Assembly: GCF_004078655.1 (NCBI RefSeq)
Contig: NZ_RZNC01000008.1
Coordinates: forward strand, 1 to 64,000
From: Labedella populi
GTDB taxonomy: Bacteria; Actinomycetota; Actinomycetes; Actinomycetales; Microbacteriaceae
Direction: 5' to 3'
DNA length: 64,000 bases
Position numbers and translations under genes: made by a program. Below the pieces are notes generated by a model. That model did no database searches. It was not told the origin of the DNA and was given only the letters and a program-made list of their open reading frames with translations. Within the stretch, counting starts at the first letter, position 1. Each line of letters begins with the position of its first letter. Positions 40,811 to 51,472 of the stretch are shown one piece after another.

Positions 40811-42007
40811 TCAGTCGCCCGCCGTCGAGTGAGGCGGCGCACCGTCCGCGCGATCGCTGCCGCGACGCGTCGCGGCCGGTTCCCGGAGCGCGGAGGGCCG
40901 TCGCGCCCCCGTCGGGTCGGTCCGCGACTCGCCGCGCCGCCGATCCGGGTCGTCCGAGAACAACCACCGCGGCTTCGGTTCGACAAGCGGGCGGAACACC
41001 GTCCGCACCGGCTTCGACGAGAGCGCCATCGTGAGCAGCACGGCTCCGATGAGCATGGCGACGAGCCAGAGCCGCGTGGTGTTCTCGTCGCGCAGGACAC
41101 CTGTCTCTCGGAGTGGATAGAGGACGAAGCTGTGGAGGAGGTACGCGTACATCGTGTACTGGCCGAAGGTCGTGAAGAAGGTCTCCCGGCGCGGCACGAG
41201 GGAGAAGAGGGCTGCGACGAGCAGAAGAGCGATGACGATCAGTCCGAGCCTCACACCGCCGGCCCACCACTGGTCCTCGCCGAGGCCGTCATAGGAGTCG
41301 TCGTAGAAGAACCAGAACCGCACGTCGATACGGCGCCAGAGGTCGACTCCGGTCCAGAACACGGCGACCGTGAGGACGAACAGTGCCACTGCGGCGATAC
41401 GCACCCCAACGAGGACGCGGGTGCTCGCCGCATGCCAGCGATCCGCGAGGGGAGTGGTCCGCAACCGCCAACCGATCACGAAGAAGGGCAGGATCCCGAG
41501 CGTCCGGGACAGCGAGAAGGTGCTGTTGACATTGTCGAGATACCCGACGCCGACGGATACCACGATCGCCCAGAAGACGGGCCATCGGATGAGCGCCAGG
41601 TAAGGGAGGACGAGCCGGAAGATCCCGAGGGCGAGGAGGAACCACAGGGTCCAGGACGGCTGCGTGGGATTGAGCTCCTGTTTCCCCTCGACGACGAACT
41701 GGACGAGGGTCCACACCGACTCGAAGATGATGTACGGAAGGATGATGTCGGTGATGAGCCGCGACATCTGGCGACGGCCGGGCGGCTCGGACTTCGAGAA
41801 GTATCCGCTCACGACGGCGAAGGCCGGCATGTGGAACGCGTAGATCGCGAGGTAGACGGTGAGCGCCCAGTCCGAGTCGTAGGTGAGCCGCTGGATGCCG
41901 TGCCCGGCGACGACGAGGACGATGCAGGCGAACCGGACGTTGTCCCAATACGGAACACGCCGTCGTGCCGGTTTCTGCGGGACCTCGGCGTTCGCGGTGT
42001 CTACCAT
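40811..42007 (-). CDS. Acyltransferase family 3 membrane protein
   Basis: This 398-residue polytopic protein has 10 or so helices. The N-terminal region PYWDNVRFACIVLVVAGHGIQR (about 19-40) carries the conserved His of acyltransferase-3 proteins, and FAVVSGYFSK follows. Relatives O-acetylate cell-surface polysaccharide or are fucose-4-O-acetylase-like. No linked polysaccharide genes are in the window, so the acceptor is unknown. The C-terminus is long, basic and Pro-rich. Confidence 0.85.
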   Translation of the reverse strand: MVDTANAEVPQKPARRRVPYWDNVRFACIVLVVAGHGIQRLTYDSDWALTVYLAIYAFHMPAFAVVSGYFSKSEPPGRRQMSRLITDIILPYIIFESVWTLVQFVVEGKQELNPTQPSWTLWFLLALGIFRLVLPYLALIRWPVFWAIVVSVGVGYLDNVNSTFSLSRTLGILPFFVIGWRLRTTPLADRWHAASTRVLVGVRIAAVALFVLTVAVFWTGVDLWRRIDVRFWFFYDDSYDGLGEDQWWAGGVRLGLIVIALLLVAALFSLVPRRETFFTTFGQYTMYAYLLHSFVLYPLRETGVLRDENTTRLWLVAMLIGAVLLTMALSSKPVRTVFRPLVEPKPRWLFSDDPDRRRGESRTDPTGARRPSALREPAATRRGSDRADGAPPHSTAGD

Positions 42008-42119
42008 CGGGACCTTCCTCGTCGTCCACTTAGCGTATGGGTCGGCGGGAATAAGGCCGGACCCCTTGCCGTTCTGCTATTCGTATTCAGATGAATAGAT
42101 TAGAAGGAATGGTGCACTC

Positions 42120-43253
42120 ATGATGCAGTTCGGCATCTTCACCGTCGGCGATGTCACCACCGATCCGACGACCGGTCGCACGCCGACCGAGAACGAGCGG
42201 ATCAAGGCGATGGTCGCGATCGCCCTCAAGGCTGAAGAGGTCGGTCTCGACGTCTTCGCGACCGGTGAGCACCACAACCCGCCGTTCGTGCCCTCGAGCC
42301 CGACGACGATGCTCGGCTACATCGCGGCGCAGACCGAGCGGATCCTGCTCTCCACGAGCACGACTCTCATCACCACGAACGACCCGGTGAAGATCGCCGA
42401 GGACTTCGCGATGCTCCAGCACCTCGCTGACGGCCGCGTCGACGTCATGATGGGACGCGGCAACACCGGCCCGGTCTACCCGTGGTTCGGCAAGGACATC
42501 CGCCAGGGCGTCGAGCTCGCACTCGAGAACTACAACCTTTTGCACCGGCTCTGGCGTGAGGAGTACGTCGACTGGCAAGGACGCTTCCGCACCCCGCTGC
42601 AGGGGTTCCAGTCGACGCCCCGCCCCCTCGACGACGTGCCGCCGTTCGTCTGGCACGGCAGCATCCGCACCCCGGAGATCGCGGAGCAGGCCGCCTTCTA
42701 CGGCGACGGCTTCTTCGCGAACAACATCTTCTGGCCCAAGGAGCACTTCATGCGCCTCATCGGGCTCTATCGCCAGCGCTTCGAGCACTACGGTCACGGG
42801 CGAGCCGACCAGGCGATCGTCGGGCTCGGCGGTCAGGCCTTCATCCGGAAGAACTCGCAGGACGCCGTCTCGGAGTTCCGTCCCTACTTCGACAACGCGC
42901 CCGTCTACGGGCACGGGCCGAGCCTCGAGGACTTCACGGAGCAGACGCCTCTGACCGTGGGCAGCCCGCAGCAGGTGATCGACCGGTACGCCGCCATGCG
43001 TGACTATTTCGGCGACTACCAGCGCCAGCTGTTCCTCATGGACCACGCCGGCCTCCCGCTCAAGACCGTGCTCGAGCAGCTCGACATCCTCGGCGAGGAG
43101 GTCGTGCCCGTGCTCCGGAAGGAGCTCGCCGTGAATCGTCCGGAGTCGGTCCCGGATGCTCCGACGCACGCGGCGCGTGTCGCGGAGGCGCGCGCCGCCG
43201 AGACCACCGTCGAGACCGCCGCTGCTCCCGAAAAGGAGGACACCCATGTCTGA
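42120..43253 (+). CDS. LLM-class flavin monooxygenase, CE1758 type
   Basis: This 377-residue luciferase-like enzyme has the start MMQFGIFTVGDVTTDPTTGR and ATGEHHNPPFVPSSP (about 46-60), with RILLSTSTTLITTNDPVKIA and DVMMGRGNTGPVYPWFGKDI, matching the CE1758-type LLM subfamily that is encoded with its own FMN reductase. The start is at one of two adjacent ATGs (42120 or 42123). The stop overlaps the reductase gene by 8 bases. Two-component monooxygenase; substrate unknown. Confidence 0.9.
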   Translation: MMQFGIFTVGDVTTDPTTGRTPTENERIKAMVAIALKAEEVGLDVFATGEHHNPPFVPSSPTTMLGYIAAQTERILLSTSTTLITTNDPVKIAEDFAMLQHLADGRVDVMMGRGNTGPVYPWFGKDIRQGVELALENYNLLHRLWREEYVDWQGRFRTPLQGFQSTPRPLDDVPPFVWHGSIRTPEIAEQAAFYGDGFFANNIFWPKEHFMRLIGLYRQRFEHYGHGRADQAIVGLGGQAFIRKNSQDAVSEFRPYFDNAPVYGHGPSLEDFTEQTPLTVGSPQQVIDRYAAMRDYFGDYQRQLFLMDHAGLPLKTVLEQLDILGEEVVPVLRKELAVNRPESVPDAPTHAARVAEARAAETTVETAAAPEKEDTHV

Positions 43254-43893
43254 TCGTCGACTCGTCGTCGTGACCGCGGGTCTCAGTACGCCGTCGTCCT
43301 CCCGCCTGCTCGCCGACCGCATCGCGGCGGCGTCCGTCGCCGCCCTCGCCGAACGCGATGTCGAGGCGTCGGTGACGACGATCGAACTCCGCGAATACGC
43401 ACGGGATCTCATGGACAACCTGATCACCGGGTTCCCGTCCGTGCGACTCGACGCCATGCTTGACGACGTCGCGTCGGCCGACGGTCTGATCGTCGTGACA
43501 CCGATCTTCAGTACGAGCTACAGCGGGCTGTTCAAGACGTTCATCGACGTCCTCGACCCGAAGGCGCTCACCGGGACCCCCGTGCTCATCGGAGCCAACG
43601 CGGGCACGGCCCGGCACTCACTCGCGATCGACTACGCCATCCGGCCACTCTTCGCCTACCTGCATGCCGATGCGGTCCCGACGGGGGTGTTCGCCGCATC
43701 CTCCGATTGGGGCGACGCGGACGGCGACACGGTGCGCCCGCTGCAGGAGCGCGTCGAACGCGCCGCCCGCGAGCTCGCCGCGGCGATGGCCGTGCGCCAG
43801 TCGAAGCCCCTAGCGGTCGATCCGTTCGACCCGGCGTCGTTCGGCGATGGGTCATCCGTGGGAACCATGCTCGGTGGCCTCGCCGGGTTCTGA
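43246..43893 (+). CDS. NAD(P)H-dependent FMN reductase, CE1759 type
   Basis: This 215-residue flavodoxin-fold reductase begins RRLVVVTAGLSTPSSSRLLADR, a phosphate-binding loop, with LIVVTPIFSTSYSGLFKTFIDVLD (about 80-103) for FMN contact. The family partners CE1758-type monooxygenases to supply reduced FMN. The 8-base overlap with the monooxygenase and AAAGGAGG at 43232-43239 indicate coupled translation. The C-terminal region beyond 170 is Ala/Arg-rich. Confidence 0.9.
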   Translation: MSDRRLVVVTAGLSTPSSSRLLADRIAAASVAALAERDVEASVTTIELREYARDLMDNLITGFPSVRLDAMLDDVASADGLIVVTPIFSTSYSGLFKTFIDVLDPKALTGTPVLIGANAGTARHSLAIDYAIRPLFAYLHADAVPTGVFAASSDWGDADGDTVRPLQERVERAARELAAAMAVRQSKPLAVDPFDPASFGDGSSVGTMLGGLAGF

Positions 43894-43904
43894 TCCGGAC
43901 CGAT

Positions 43905-43944
43905 CACGAGGCGGCGGTGGGGGCTCACCCTCCGCCGCCTCGTG
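43905..43944. terminator. Bidirectional terminator after the FMN reductase gene
   Basis: A 13-bp stem (43905-43917 with 43932-43944) lies between convergent genes. Confidence 0.75.
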
Positions 43945-43952
43945 CTCTCCGG

Positions 43953-45464
<1,512 letters not shown>

Positions 45465-45508
45465 GGGTTTGAGCTCCTCGACGTCGGGGGTGGGAAAGAG
45501 GAGGAGTG

Positions 45509-45542
45509 GCCCGACGGGGCGACTCGCGTCGTCCCGTCGGGC
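45509..45542. other. Orphan 15-bp hairpin in the surface-protein leader
   Basis: GCCCGACGGG (45509-45518), a G-U pair and CGAC pair with GTCG and CCCGTCGGGC (45533-45542) around TCGC. It is 45 bases upstream of the surface-protein start on the minus strand, so it may act as an attenuator or insulator. Confidence 0.55.
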
Positions 45543-45672
45543 TCTCCCCCCCCACCTCAGGAGATGTGACCCCTCGTGCGGGTCATGACGCCGGTTCTCG
45601 ACAGAACCCGGGTCAGCACCCAGAGGGACTGTGCGGCGCCGGATCATCCCGGTCGTCCACAGAGCCGTCTGA

Positions 45673-45678
45673 TAGCCT
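45673..45678 (+). promoter_or_regulatory. -10 candidate TAGCCT of pnp
   Basis: TAGCCT lies 227 bases before the pnp ATG, implying a long leader that contains the palindrome at 45799. Confidence 0.35.
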
Positions 45679-45905
45679 GAGGAGTGGTGCGGCCGTCCGG
45701 TCGCGCCGATGCAACGCGGAGCAGGCCCGGCAGGAAGCTGGTCCTCGGTGGTGGATTTCCGTACGGACGTACGGCGATTTTCTACTGGAGATCAGCCAGG
45801 CTGATCAGCCTGAGGATGTACTGCCTGTTCCTGCTTCGCGTCCGAGGTGCCCGCCTGCGTCCAGCGTCGGCGTCGGCACCGGTGAACGAAGGAGAGAAGA
45901 CCTCA

Positions 45906-48164
45906 ATGGAAGGTCCCGAAATCAAATTCGCCGAAGCCGTTCTCGATAACGGCACGTTCGGCACACGCACGGTCCGGTTCGAGACCGGCCGACTCGCTCA
46001 GCAGGCGCAGGGCGCCGTCGCAGCGTACCTCGACGAGGACACGATGCTCCTCTCGGCCACGAGCGCGGGAAAGCACCCGCGCGACGGCTTCGATTTCTTC
46101 CCCCTCACGGTAGACGTCGAGGAGCGCAGCTACGCCGCCGGCAAGATCCCCGGTTCGTTCTTCCGTCGCGAGGGACGCCCCTCGACGGAGGCGATCCTCG
46201 TCTGCCGCCTGATCGACCGTCCGCTGCGCCCGTCGTTCGTCGACGGTCTCCGCAACGAGGTCCAGATCGTCATCACCGTCCTCTCGATCGCTCCCGGCGA
46301 GTTCTATGACGCACTCGCGATCAACGCGGCCTCCGCGTCGACGCAGATCTCGGGACTGCCGTTCTCCGGCCCGATCGCCGGTGTGCGTCTCGCGCTCATC
46401 GGTGACCAGTGGGTCGCCTTCCCGACGGCCGCGCAGCTGGAGGACGCCGTCTTCGACATCATCGTCGCCGGCCGTGTCGTCGTCGACGAGAACGGTGCGG
46501 AAGACGTCGCGATCATGATGGTCGAGGCTGAAGCGACCGAGCACAGCTGGGGCCTCATCCAGGGCGGCGCGACCAAGCCCAACGAGGCCGTCGTCGCCGA
46601 GGGGCTCGAGGCGTCGAAGCCGTTCATCACGGCCCTCGTCAAGGCGCAGGCCGAGCTCGCTGCGCAGAGCGCCAAGGAGATCCAGGACTACCCGGTCTTC
46701 CTGCCCTACTCCGACGAGGCCTTCGCCGCGGTCGACGCGATCGCTCACGACGAGCTCGCCGCGATCTACCAGATCGCAGGCAAGGTCGAGCGCCAGAACG
46801 CCGACGACGCCCTCAAGGAGCGCGTCAAGGCAGACATCCAGGCGAAGGTCGAGGCCGGCGAGCTCGGCGGCGACGTTCCCCCGATGGTGAGCGCGGCGTA
46901 CAAGGCCGTCACGAAGAAGATCGTCCGCGGGCGCATCCTGACCGAGGGTATCCGCATGGACGGTCGTGGCCTCGCCGACATCCGCCCGCTCGACGCCGAG
47001 GTGCAGGTCATCCCGCGCGTGCACGGCTCCGCCATCTTCCAGCGCGGTGAGACGCAGATCCTCGGGGTCACGACGCTCAACATGTTGAAGATGGAGCAGC
47101 AGATCGACTCGCTGTCGCCGGTGAAGTCGAAGCGCTACCTGCACCACTACAACTTCCCGCCCTACTCGACCGGTGAGACCGGTCGAGTCGGCAGCCCGAA
47201 GCGTCGCGAGATCGGGCACGGCTTCCTGGCCGAGCGCGCACTCGTGCCGGTGCTGCCGGCGCGCGAGGAGTTCCCTTACGCGATCCGTCAGGTCTCCGAG
47301 GCGCTCAGCTCGAACGGCTCGACCTCCATGGGCTCCGTGTGCGCGTCGACCCTCTCGCTCCTCAACGCCGGTGTGCCGCTGCGCGCGCCGGTCGCGGGTA
47401 TCGCGATGGGTCTCGTCTCCGACACGGTCGACGGTCAGACGCGCTACGCGGCTCTGACCGACATCCTGGGCGCTGAGGACGCGCTCGGCGACATGGACTT
47501 CAAGGTCGCCGGTACGTCGGAATTCGTCACGGCCATCCAGCTCGACACGAAGCTCGACGGCATCCCCGCATCGGTCCTCGCGGCAGCGCTCACGCAGGCG
47601 AAGGAGGCGCGCTTGACGATCCTCGCTGTCTTGAACGCCGCGATCGACCAGCCCGACGAGATGGCCCCGACGGCTCCGCGCGTCATCAGCGTGCAGATCC
47701 CCGTCGACAAGATCGGCGAACTGATCGGCCCGAAGGGCAAGACGATCAACGCGATCCAGGACGAGACCGGCGCCGACATCTCCATCGAGGAGGACGGCAC
47801 CGTCTACATCGGCGCCGTCGACGGCCCGTCGGCCGAGGCCGCTCGCGCCCAGGTGAACGCGATCGCCAACCCGACGAACCCGGAGGTGGGCGAGCAGTTC
47901 CTCGGAACCGTCGTGAAGATCGCGACGTTCGGTGCGTTCGTCTCCCTGCTCCCGGGCAAGGACGGGCTCCTGCACATCTCCGAGGTGCGCAAGCTCGCCG
48001 GTGGCAAGCGTGTCGAGAACGTCGAGGACGTGCTCGGAGTCGGCCAGAAGATCCTCGTCGAGATCACGAAGATCGACGACCGCGGCAAGCTCTCGCTCGC
48101 GCCGGTCGTCGCCGAGGAGAACGGTGCGGACTCCGCGCCCGCCGAGGCGCCCGCCGAGGCCTGA
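45906..48164 (+). CDS. pnp: Polyribonucleotide nucleotidyltransferase
   Basis: PNPase is the phosphorolytic 3'-5' exoribonuclease, also guanosine-pentaphosphate-active in actinobacteria. The 752-residue protein has two RNase PH-like domains (first: [20 protein letters not shown] and [11 protein letters not shown]; second: [22 protein letters not shown] and [18 protein letters not shown]), a KH domain ([20 protein letters not shown], about 603-622) and an S1 domain ([20 protein letters not shown], about 668-687). The ATG at 45906 follows GAAGGAGAG. Upstream in-frame codons extend to 45684 but are not coding-like. Confidence 0.97.
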   Translation: MEGPEIKFAEAVLDNGTFGTRTVRFETGRLAQQAQGAVAAYLDEDTMLLSATSAGKHPRDGFDFFPLTVDVEERSYAAGKIPGSFFRREGRPSTEAILVCRLIDRPLRPSFVDGLRNEVQIVITVLSIAPGEFYDALAINAASASTQISGLPFSGPIAGVRLALIGDQWVAFPTAAQLEDAVFDIIVAGRVVVDENGAEDVAIMMVEAEATEHSWGLIQGGATKPNEAVVAEGLEASKPFITALVKAQAELAAQSAKEIQDYPVFLPYSDEAFAAVDAIAHDELAAIYQIAGKVERQNADDALKERVKADIQAKVEAGELGGDVPPMVSAAYKAVTKKIVRGRILTEGIRMDGRGLADIRPLDAEVQVIPRVHGSAIFQRGETQILGVTTLNMLKMEQQIDSLSPVKSKRYLHHYNFPPYSTGETGRVGSPKRREIGHGFLAERALVPVLPAREEFPYAIRQVSEALSSNGSTSMGSVCASTLSLLNAGVPLRAPVAGIAMGLVSDTVDGQTRYAALTDILGAEDALGDMDFKVAGTSEFVTAIQLDTKLDGIPASVLAAALTQAKEARLTILAVLNAAIDQPDEMAPTAPRVISVQIPVDKIGELIGPKGKTINAIQDETGADISIEEDGTVYIGAVDGPSAEAARAQVNAIANPTNPEVGEQFLGTVVKIATFGAFVSLLPGKDGLLHISEVRKLAGGKRVENVEDVLGVGQKILVEITKIDDRGKLSLAPVVAEENGADSAPAEAPAEA

Positions 48165-48173
48165 TCCTCTGCC

Positions 48174-48212
48174 CACGACGGCCCGCCCCTGTTCCGGGGG
48201 CGGGCCGTCGTG
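48174..48212 (+). terminator. Terminator hairpin after pnp
   Basis: A 16-bp stem (48174-48189 with 48197-48212) with a 7-base loop. Confidence 0.75.
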
Positions 48213-48366
48213 CGTTCTCGCCCCATAGCCCATTTCCGGGGGCCGTTAGCCAATCGTTATGGAGTTGTCACCGCCAGGCCTCACGTTCAGCCCGGCACCG
48301 TCGGTGGTGTGACATAACCTTCCCTCACGGGCACGCCGCACGGCCTGCAGACGAGAGGGGGCGGAC

Positions 48367-49416
48367 ATGCCGGAGACTCGCCGCCATGCACCGTCGTTCG
48401 ATTCCCTCGCCATGGATCGAGAGCATTCGGCGAGCGAGAACGTGCACCCCTCGGAGCCGATCGGCGTCCTGCCAGGACTCCCCGGTATCGGCTCGCGTGT
48501 CCGCCGGCCCCTCGGGGAGACCGCTCTCCGCGTGTTCCCGATCGGCCTGGGCGGCAGCGTGTTCGGTTGGACCGCTTCGGCCGACGAGACGCGGCACATC
48601 CTCGACCGGTACGCCGACTACGGCGGCAACCTCATCGACACAGCCGACAGCTACGCCGGTGGACTCAGCGAGGTACGGATCGGTGCGTGGATGGCTCACC
48701 GGGGCAACCGCGACGACATGGTCGTGTCCACCAAGGTCGGGCGGCACCCCGACGCACCCGGTCTCGGTTCCGTCAACCTCGTGCGCGCCGTCGAGGCCTC
48801 GCTCGAGAGGCTGCAGACGGACTACATCGACGTGCTGTTCTTCCACGGTGACGACCCGAGCGTCCCGCTGGAGGATTCGCTGGGTACCGCTGCCTGGCTC
48901 GTGGAGACCGGCAAGGTGCGTCACATCGCGGCCTCGAACTTCTCCCCGGAGCGCCTCGTCGAGGCCCGGATCCTCGCGTCGATGGGGCTTCCGCGGTTCG
49001 TCGGCGTCCAGCAGGAGTACAGCCTCATGAACCGACGCGGGTTCGAGGGCGACGCCGAACTCGTGGTGCGTGGTCAGCGCCTCGGCGTGCTGCCCTACTA
49101 CGCACTGGCGAACGGTTTCCTCACGGGGAAGTACCGATCGCGTGCCGACTTCGTCGGTGGGGGCTCGAGGTCGGTGCGTGCGGCCACTCACTTCGGCCGT
49201 CGTGGGCTCCGCATCCTCTCCGTTCTCGACCACATCGCCGAGGAGCATCACACCGCGCCTGCCTCGATCGCGCTCGCCTGGCTCCTGGCGAAGAGCGCCG
49301 TCACCGCTCCGGTCGTGAGTGCCTCCCGAGCGGACCAGGTGGACGCGATCGTCGCGGCGTCCGGCGTCCAATTGAGCCGGACGCAGATGGTCGAACTCGA
49401 CCGGGTCAGTTCCTGA
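48367..49416 (+). CDS. Aldo/keto reductase family protein
   Basis: This 349-residue AKR has catalytic Asp/Tyr in LIDTADSYAGGLSE (about 91-104), Lys in STKVGRHPD and His in LFFHGDDPSV. The order and sequence resemble the YhdN/AKR11-13 types rather than the AKR at 19.4 kb. The first 45 residues, to about LPGLPGIGSRVRR, are an unusual extension, so a start at ATG 48412 is possible. GAGGGGG precedes ATG 48367. Substrate unknown. Confidence 0.87.
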   Translation: MPETRRHAPSFDSLAMDREHSASENVHPSEPIGVLPGLPGIGSRVRRPLGETALRVFPIGLGGSVFGWTASADETRHILDRYADYGGNLIDTADSYAGGLSEVRIGAWMAHRGNRDDMVVSTKVGRHPDAPGLGSVNLVRAVEASLERLQTDYIDVLFFHGDDPSVPLEDSLGTAAWLVETGKVRHIAASNFSPERLVEARILASMGLPRFVGVQQEYSLMNRRGFEGDAELVVRGQRLGVLPYYALANGFLTGKYRSRADFVGGGSRSVRAATHFGRRGLRILSVLDHIAEEHHTAPASIALAWLLAKSAVTAPVVSASRADQVDAIVAASGVQLSRTQMVELDRVSS

Positions 49417-49469
49417 CCCGACTTCGCACACGCCCATCGGTCCGCCGTGCCGATGTCCGCCCCCTGGCA

Positions 49470-49475
49470 TAGGCT
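49470..49475 (+). promoter_or_regulatory. -10 element TAGGCT upstream of the phosphatase gene
   Basis: TAGGCT lies about 130 bases before the ATG at 49605. Confidence 0.35.
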
Positions 49476-49604
49476 GGGGGAGACGAATCGCACCGTCGCT
49501 TTCCGTCCGGTCACCGCGGTGCCCGTTTACGCGTGGGCCCGTCCCGGTGGTGATTGATCACCCAACACCCCGGATCAGCGGAACGCTCGAGGAGGAACGC
49601 AGGG

Positions 49605-50207
49605 ATGTCGCAGTACCTCTATTTGGTTCGCCACGGAGAGCAGCAGGACGCTCAGCACGGCATGCCCGACGGGCCCCTCTCCGCTCGAGGTCGGCGACAG
49701 GCTCAATTGCTCGCCGAGCGCCTCGGCGGGTTGCCCCTCACCGCGGCGTACCACTCACCCCTGCAGCGCGCGGCCGAGACGGCCTCGATCGTCGCCCAGC
49801 GACTCCCGTCGATCTCTCCCGAGGAGTCCTCTCTGCTCTTCGACTGCGTCCCGACGGGCAAGACCCCGGAGACCCCCTCCGCGTACGAGCCGTTCTTCGG
49901 GTCGGTCACCGATGAGGAGATCGAGGCCGGCACGGCCCAGATGGCTGACGCCGTCGCCGAGTACCTCGCCCCGCGACCCGGTGAGCGGCACGACGTCCTC
50001 ATCACGCACAACTTCGTGATCGCCTGGTTCGTCCGCGAGGTCCTCGGCGCTCCCGCCTGGAAGTGGATGACGATCGACCAGGCCAATTGCGGCCTCACGA
50101 TCATGCAGCGGAAACCGGGACGGCCGTGGAGCATGCTGACGCATAACGACCTCGCGCACCTCCCGGTCGAACTCCGCACCGGTCTGCCTGACCCGCTCCC
50201 GGTCTGA
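49605..50207 (+). CDS. Histidine phosphatase (phosphoglycerate mutase-like) family protein
   Basis: This 200-residue protein has the histidine-phosphatase signature YLVRHGEQQDAQHGMPD (about 7-23), with the phospho-accepting His10 in RHG and the later HNFVIAWFVREVL containing the second His. Members dephosphorylate small metabolites or proteins; the substrate here is not predictable. ATG 49605 follows AGGAGGAACGCAGGG. Confidence 0.88.
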   Translation: MSQYLYLVRHGEQQDAQHGMPDGPLSARGRRQAQLLAERLGGLPLTAAYHSPLQRAAETASIVAQRLPSISPEESSLLFDCVPTGKTPETPSAYEPFFGSVTDEEIEAGTAQMADAVAEYLAPRPGERHDVLITHNFVIAWFVREVLGAPAWKWMTIDQANCGLTIMQRKPGRPWSMLTHNDLAHLPVELRTGLPDPLPV

Positions 50208-50218
50208 GCGGGATCCGA

Positions 50219-50683
50219 TCAGTCGGCGACGAGTCGCTTGCGGTACCAGTTCGTCGCGTTCGGGTTGTCGTTGTAGGGCTCGACGTCCTCGTAGCCGGCC
50301 GAGCGGTAGAGCGCAGCGGCGGAGGTGAGGCTCGCGTTCGTGTCGAGCACCATCTCGGTCGCACCGAGAGCGCCGGCTCGTCGCTCGAGCTCGCGGAGAA
50401 GCAACGATCCCCAGCCGCGGCCACGGGTCTCTTCGCGCAGGAAGAGGTGCTTGACCTCGAAGACGGTCGGGTCGAGTGACCGCACTCCGCCGCATCCCAC
50501 GGGGCGACCGTCGTCGTCGAGGACGACGAGGAAGACGCCGTCCGGGGGTGTGAAGCGAGCCGGATCGGGGAAGACCGTCCGGTACACGCCTCCCGTGAAA
50601 CCGAGCTCCCGGCTCGCGAAGTACTCGGTCAGAAGGCCGTGCGCGATCGGTTCGTCCGTCGCCTGTTCGATGAAGCTCACCAC
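50219..50683 (-). CDS. GNAT family N-acetyltransferase
   Basis: This 154-residue GNAT protein has an acetyl-CoA-binding segment LREETRGRGWGSLLLRELER (about 84-103) and the final YRSAGYEDVEPYNDNPNATN. The start GTG (50683) sits 7 bases from TACGAT, so it is leaderless; a second GTG follows directly. It is divergent from dapB. Substrate unknown. Confidence 0.87.
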   Translation of the reverse strand: MVSFIEQATDEPIAHGLLTEYFASRELGFTGGVYRTVFPDPARFTPPDGVFLVVLDDDGRPVGCGGVRSLDPTVFEVKHLFLREETRGRGWGSLLLRELERRAGALGATEMVLDTNASLTSAAALYRSAGYEDVEPYNDNPNATNWYRKRLVAD

Positions 50684-50690
50684 GCCGTCG

Positions 50691-50696
50691 ATCGTA
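50691..50696 (-). promoter_or_regulatory. -10 element TACGAT (leaderless)
   Basis: On the minus strand TACGAT lies 7 bases before the GTG at 50683. Confidence 0.45.
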
Positions 50697-50707
50697 GCGC
50701 CCGCCTG

Positions 50708-50713
50708 TAGGTT
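50708..50713 (+). promoter_or_regulatory. -10 element TAGGTT of dapB (leaderless)
   Basis: TAGGTT lies 6 bases before the dapB ATG. Confidence 0.55.
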
Positions 50714-50719
50714 GGAGGC

Positions 50720-51472
50720 ATGACAACCACCGTCGCCGTCGCGGGAGCGCGCGGGAAGCTCGGCACACTCATCACGGCGATCATCGACGGATCGGACGAC
50801 TTCGAACTCGTCGCGTCGCTCGGATCGACGAGCGCGCTGAGTGAGCTCGAGGGGGCCGATCTCGTCGTCGACGTCACGACTCCCGCGGTCAGCCCGAGTG
50901 TCGTCGAGCGCGCCATCGGCAACGGCTCGAACGTCCTGGTAGGCACCTCGGGCTGGTCGTCGTCGCGACTGGTGGAACTCGGTCGTCGGCTCGAGGGATC
51001 GGATCGCGGCGTCGTCGTGATCCCCAACTTCTCTCTCGGTTCGGTCGTCGCGACGACCCTCGCCGCCGCGGCCTCTCGCTTCTTCGACTCGATCGAGATC
51101 CTCGAGGCGCACCGTTCGTCGAAGGTCGACTCCCCGAGCGGCACGGCCGTCCGCACCGCCGAACTCATGGCGACGGCTCGCCGCGACGCCGGGCCCGTCG
51201 AGGCGCCGCACGTCGACCAGCGGGCGCGGGGGCAGCAGGTCGCGAGCATCCCGATCCACAGCATGCGACTCCGCGGGGTCGTCGCGAAGCAAGACGTCGT
51301 CTTCGGCGGAGACGGCGAGACGCTGACCGTCTCCCATGAGACGATCGAGCCGGCGGCGGCTTACGACACCGGCATTCGCCTCGCTCTGCCCGCCGCTCGC
51401 GACGCGCGGGGTCTCGTCGTCGGCCTCGAGAGCCTCGTCGACCTCGGGATCACGCTCCCGGGCCGTCCGTGA
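50720..51472 (+). CDS. dapB: 4-hydroxy-tetrahydrodipicolinate reductase
   Basis: DapB is an NAD(P)H-dependent reductase of the lysine/diaminopimelate pathway. The 250-residue protein has an N-terminal Rossmann motif VAGARGKLG and the active-site segment EAHRSSKVDSPSGTA (about 130-144), where the usual HHxxKxDaPSGT appears with the second His replaced by Arg. The catalytic His, Lys and SGT are kept. The next gene overlaps by 4 bases (GTGA). dapA is 1.9 kb downstream. Confidence 0.95.
   Translation: MTTTVAVAGARGKLGTLITAIIDGSDDFELVASLGSTSALSELEGADLVVDVTTPAVSPSVVERAIGNGSNVLVGTSGWSSSRLVELGRRLEGSDRGVVVIPNFSLGSVVATTLAAAASRFFDSIEILEAHRSSKVDSPSGTAVRTAELMATARRDAGPVEAPHVDQRARGQQVASIPIHSMRLRGVVAKQDVVFGGDGETLTVSHETIEPAAAYDTGIRLALPAARDARGLVVGLESLVDLGITLPGRP

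Larger units (their letters stand above)
45465..45905. other. Divergent intergenic region between surface protein and pnp
   Basis: These 441 bases hold the two promoters and a long pnp leader. Seen here are a strong hairpin (45509-45542), a run of nine C (about 45546-45554), a TAGCCT -10 candidate for pnp (45673-45678) and a perfect palindrome GGCTGATCAGCC (45799-45810). No gene is evident. Confidence 0.6.

Noticed and set aside
45903-48233. A 776-codon open frame antisense to pnp
   Set aside because: Same reason: pnp, KH and S1 motifs on the plus strand.
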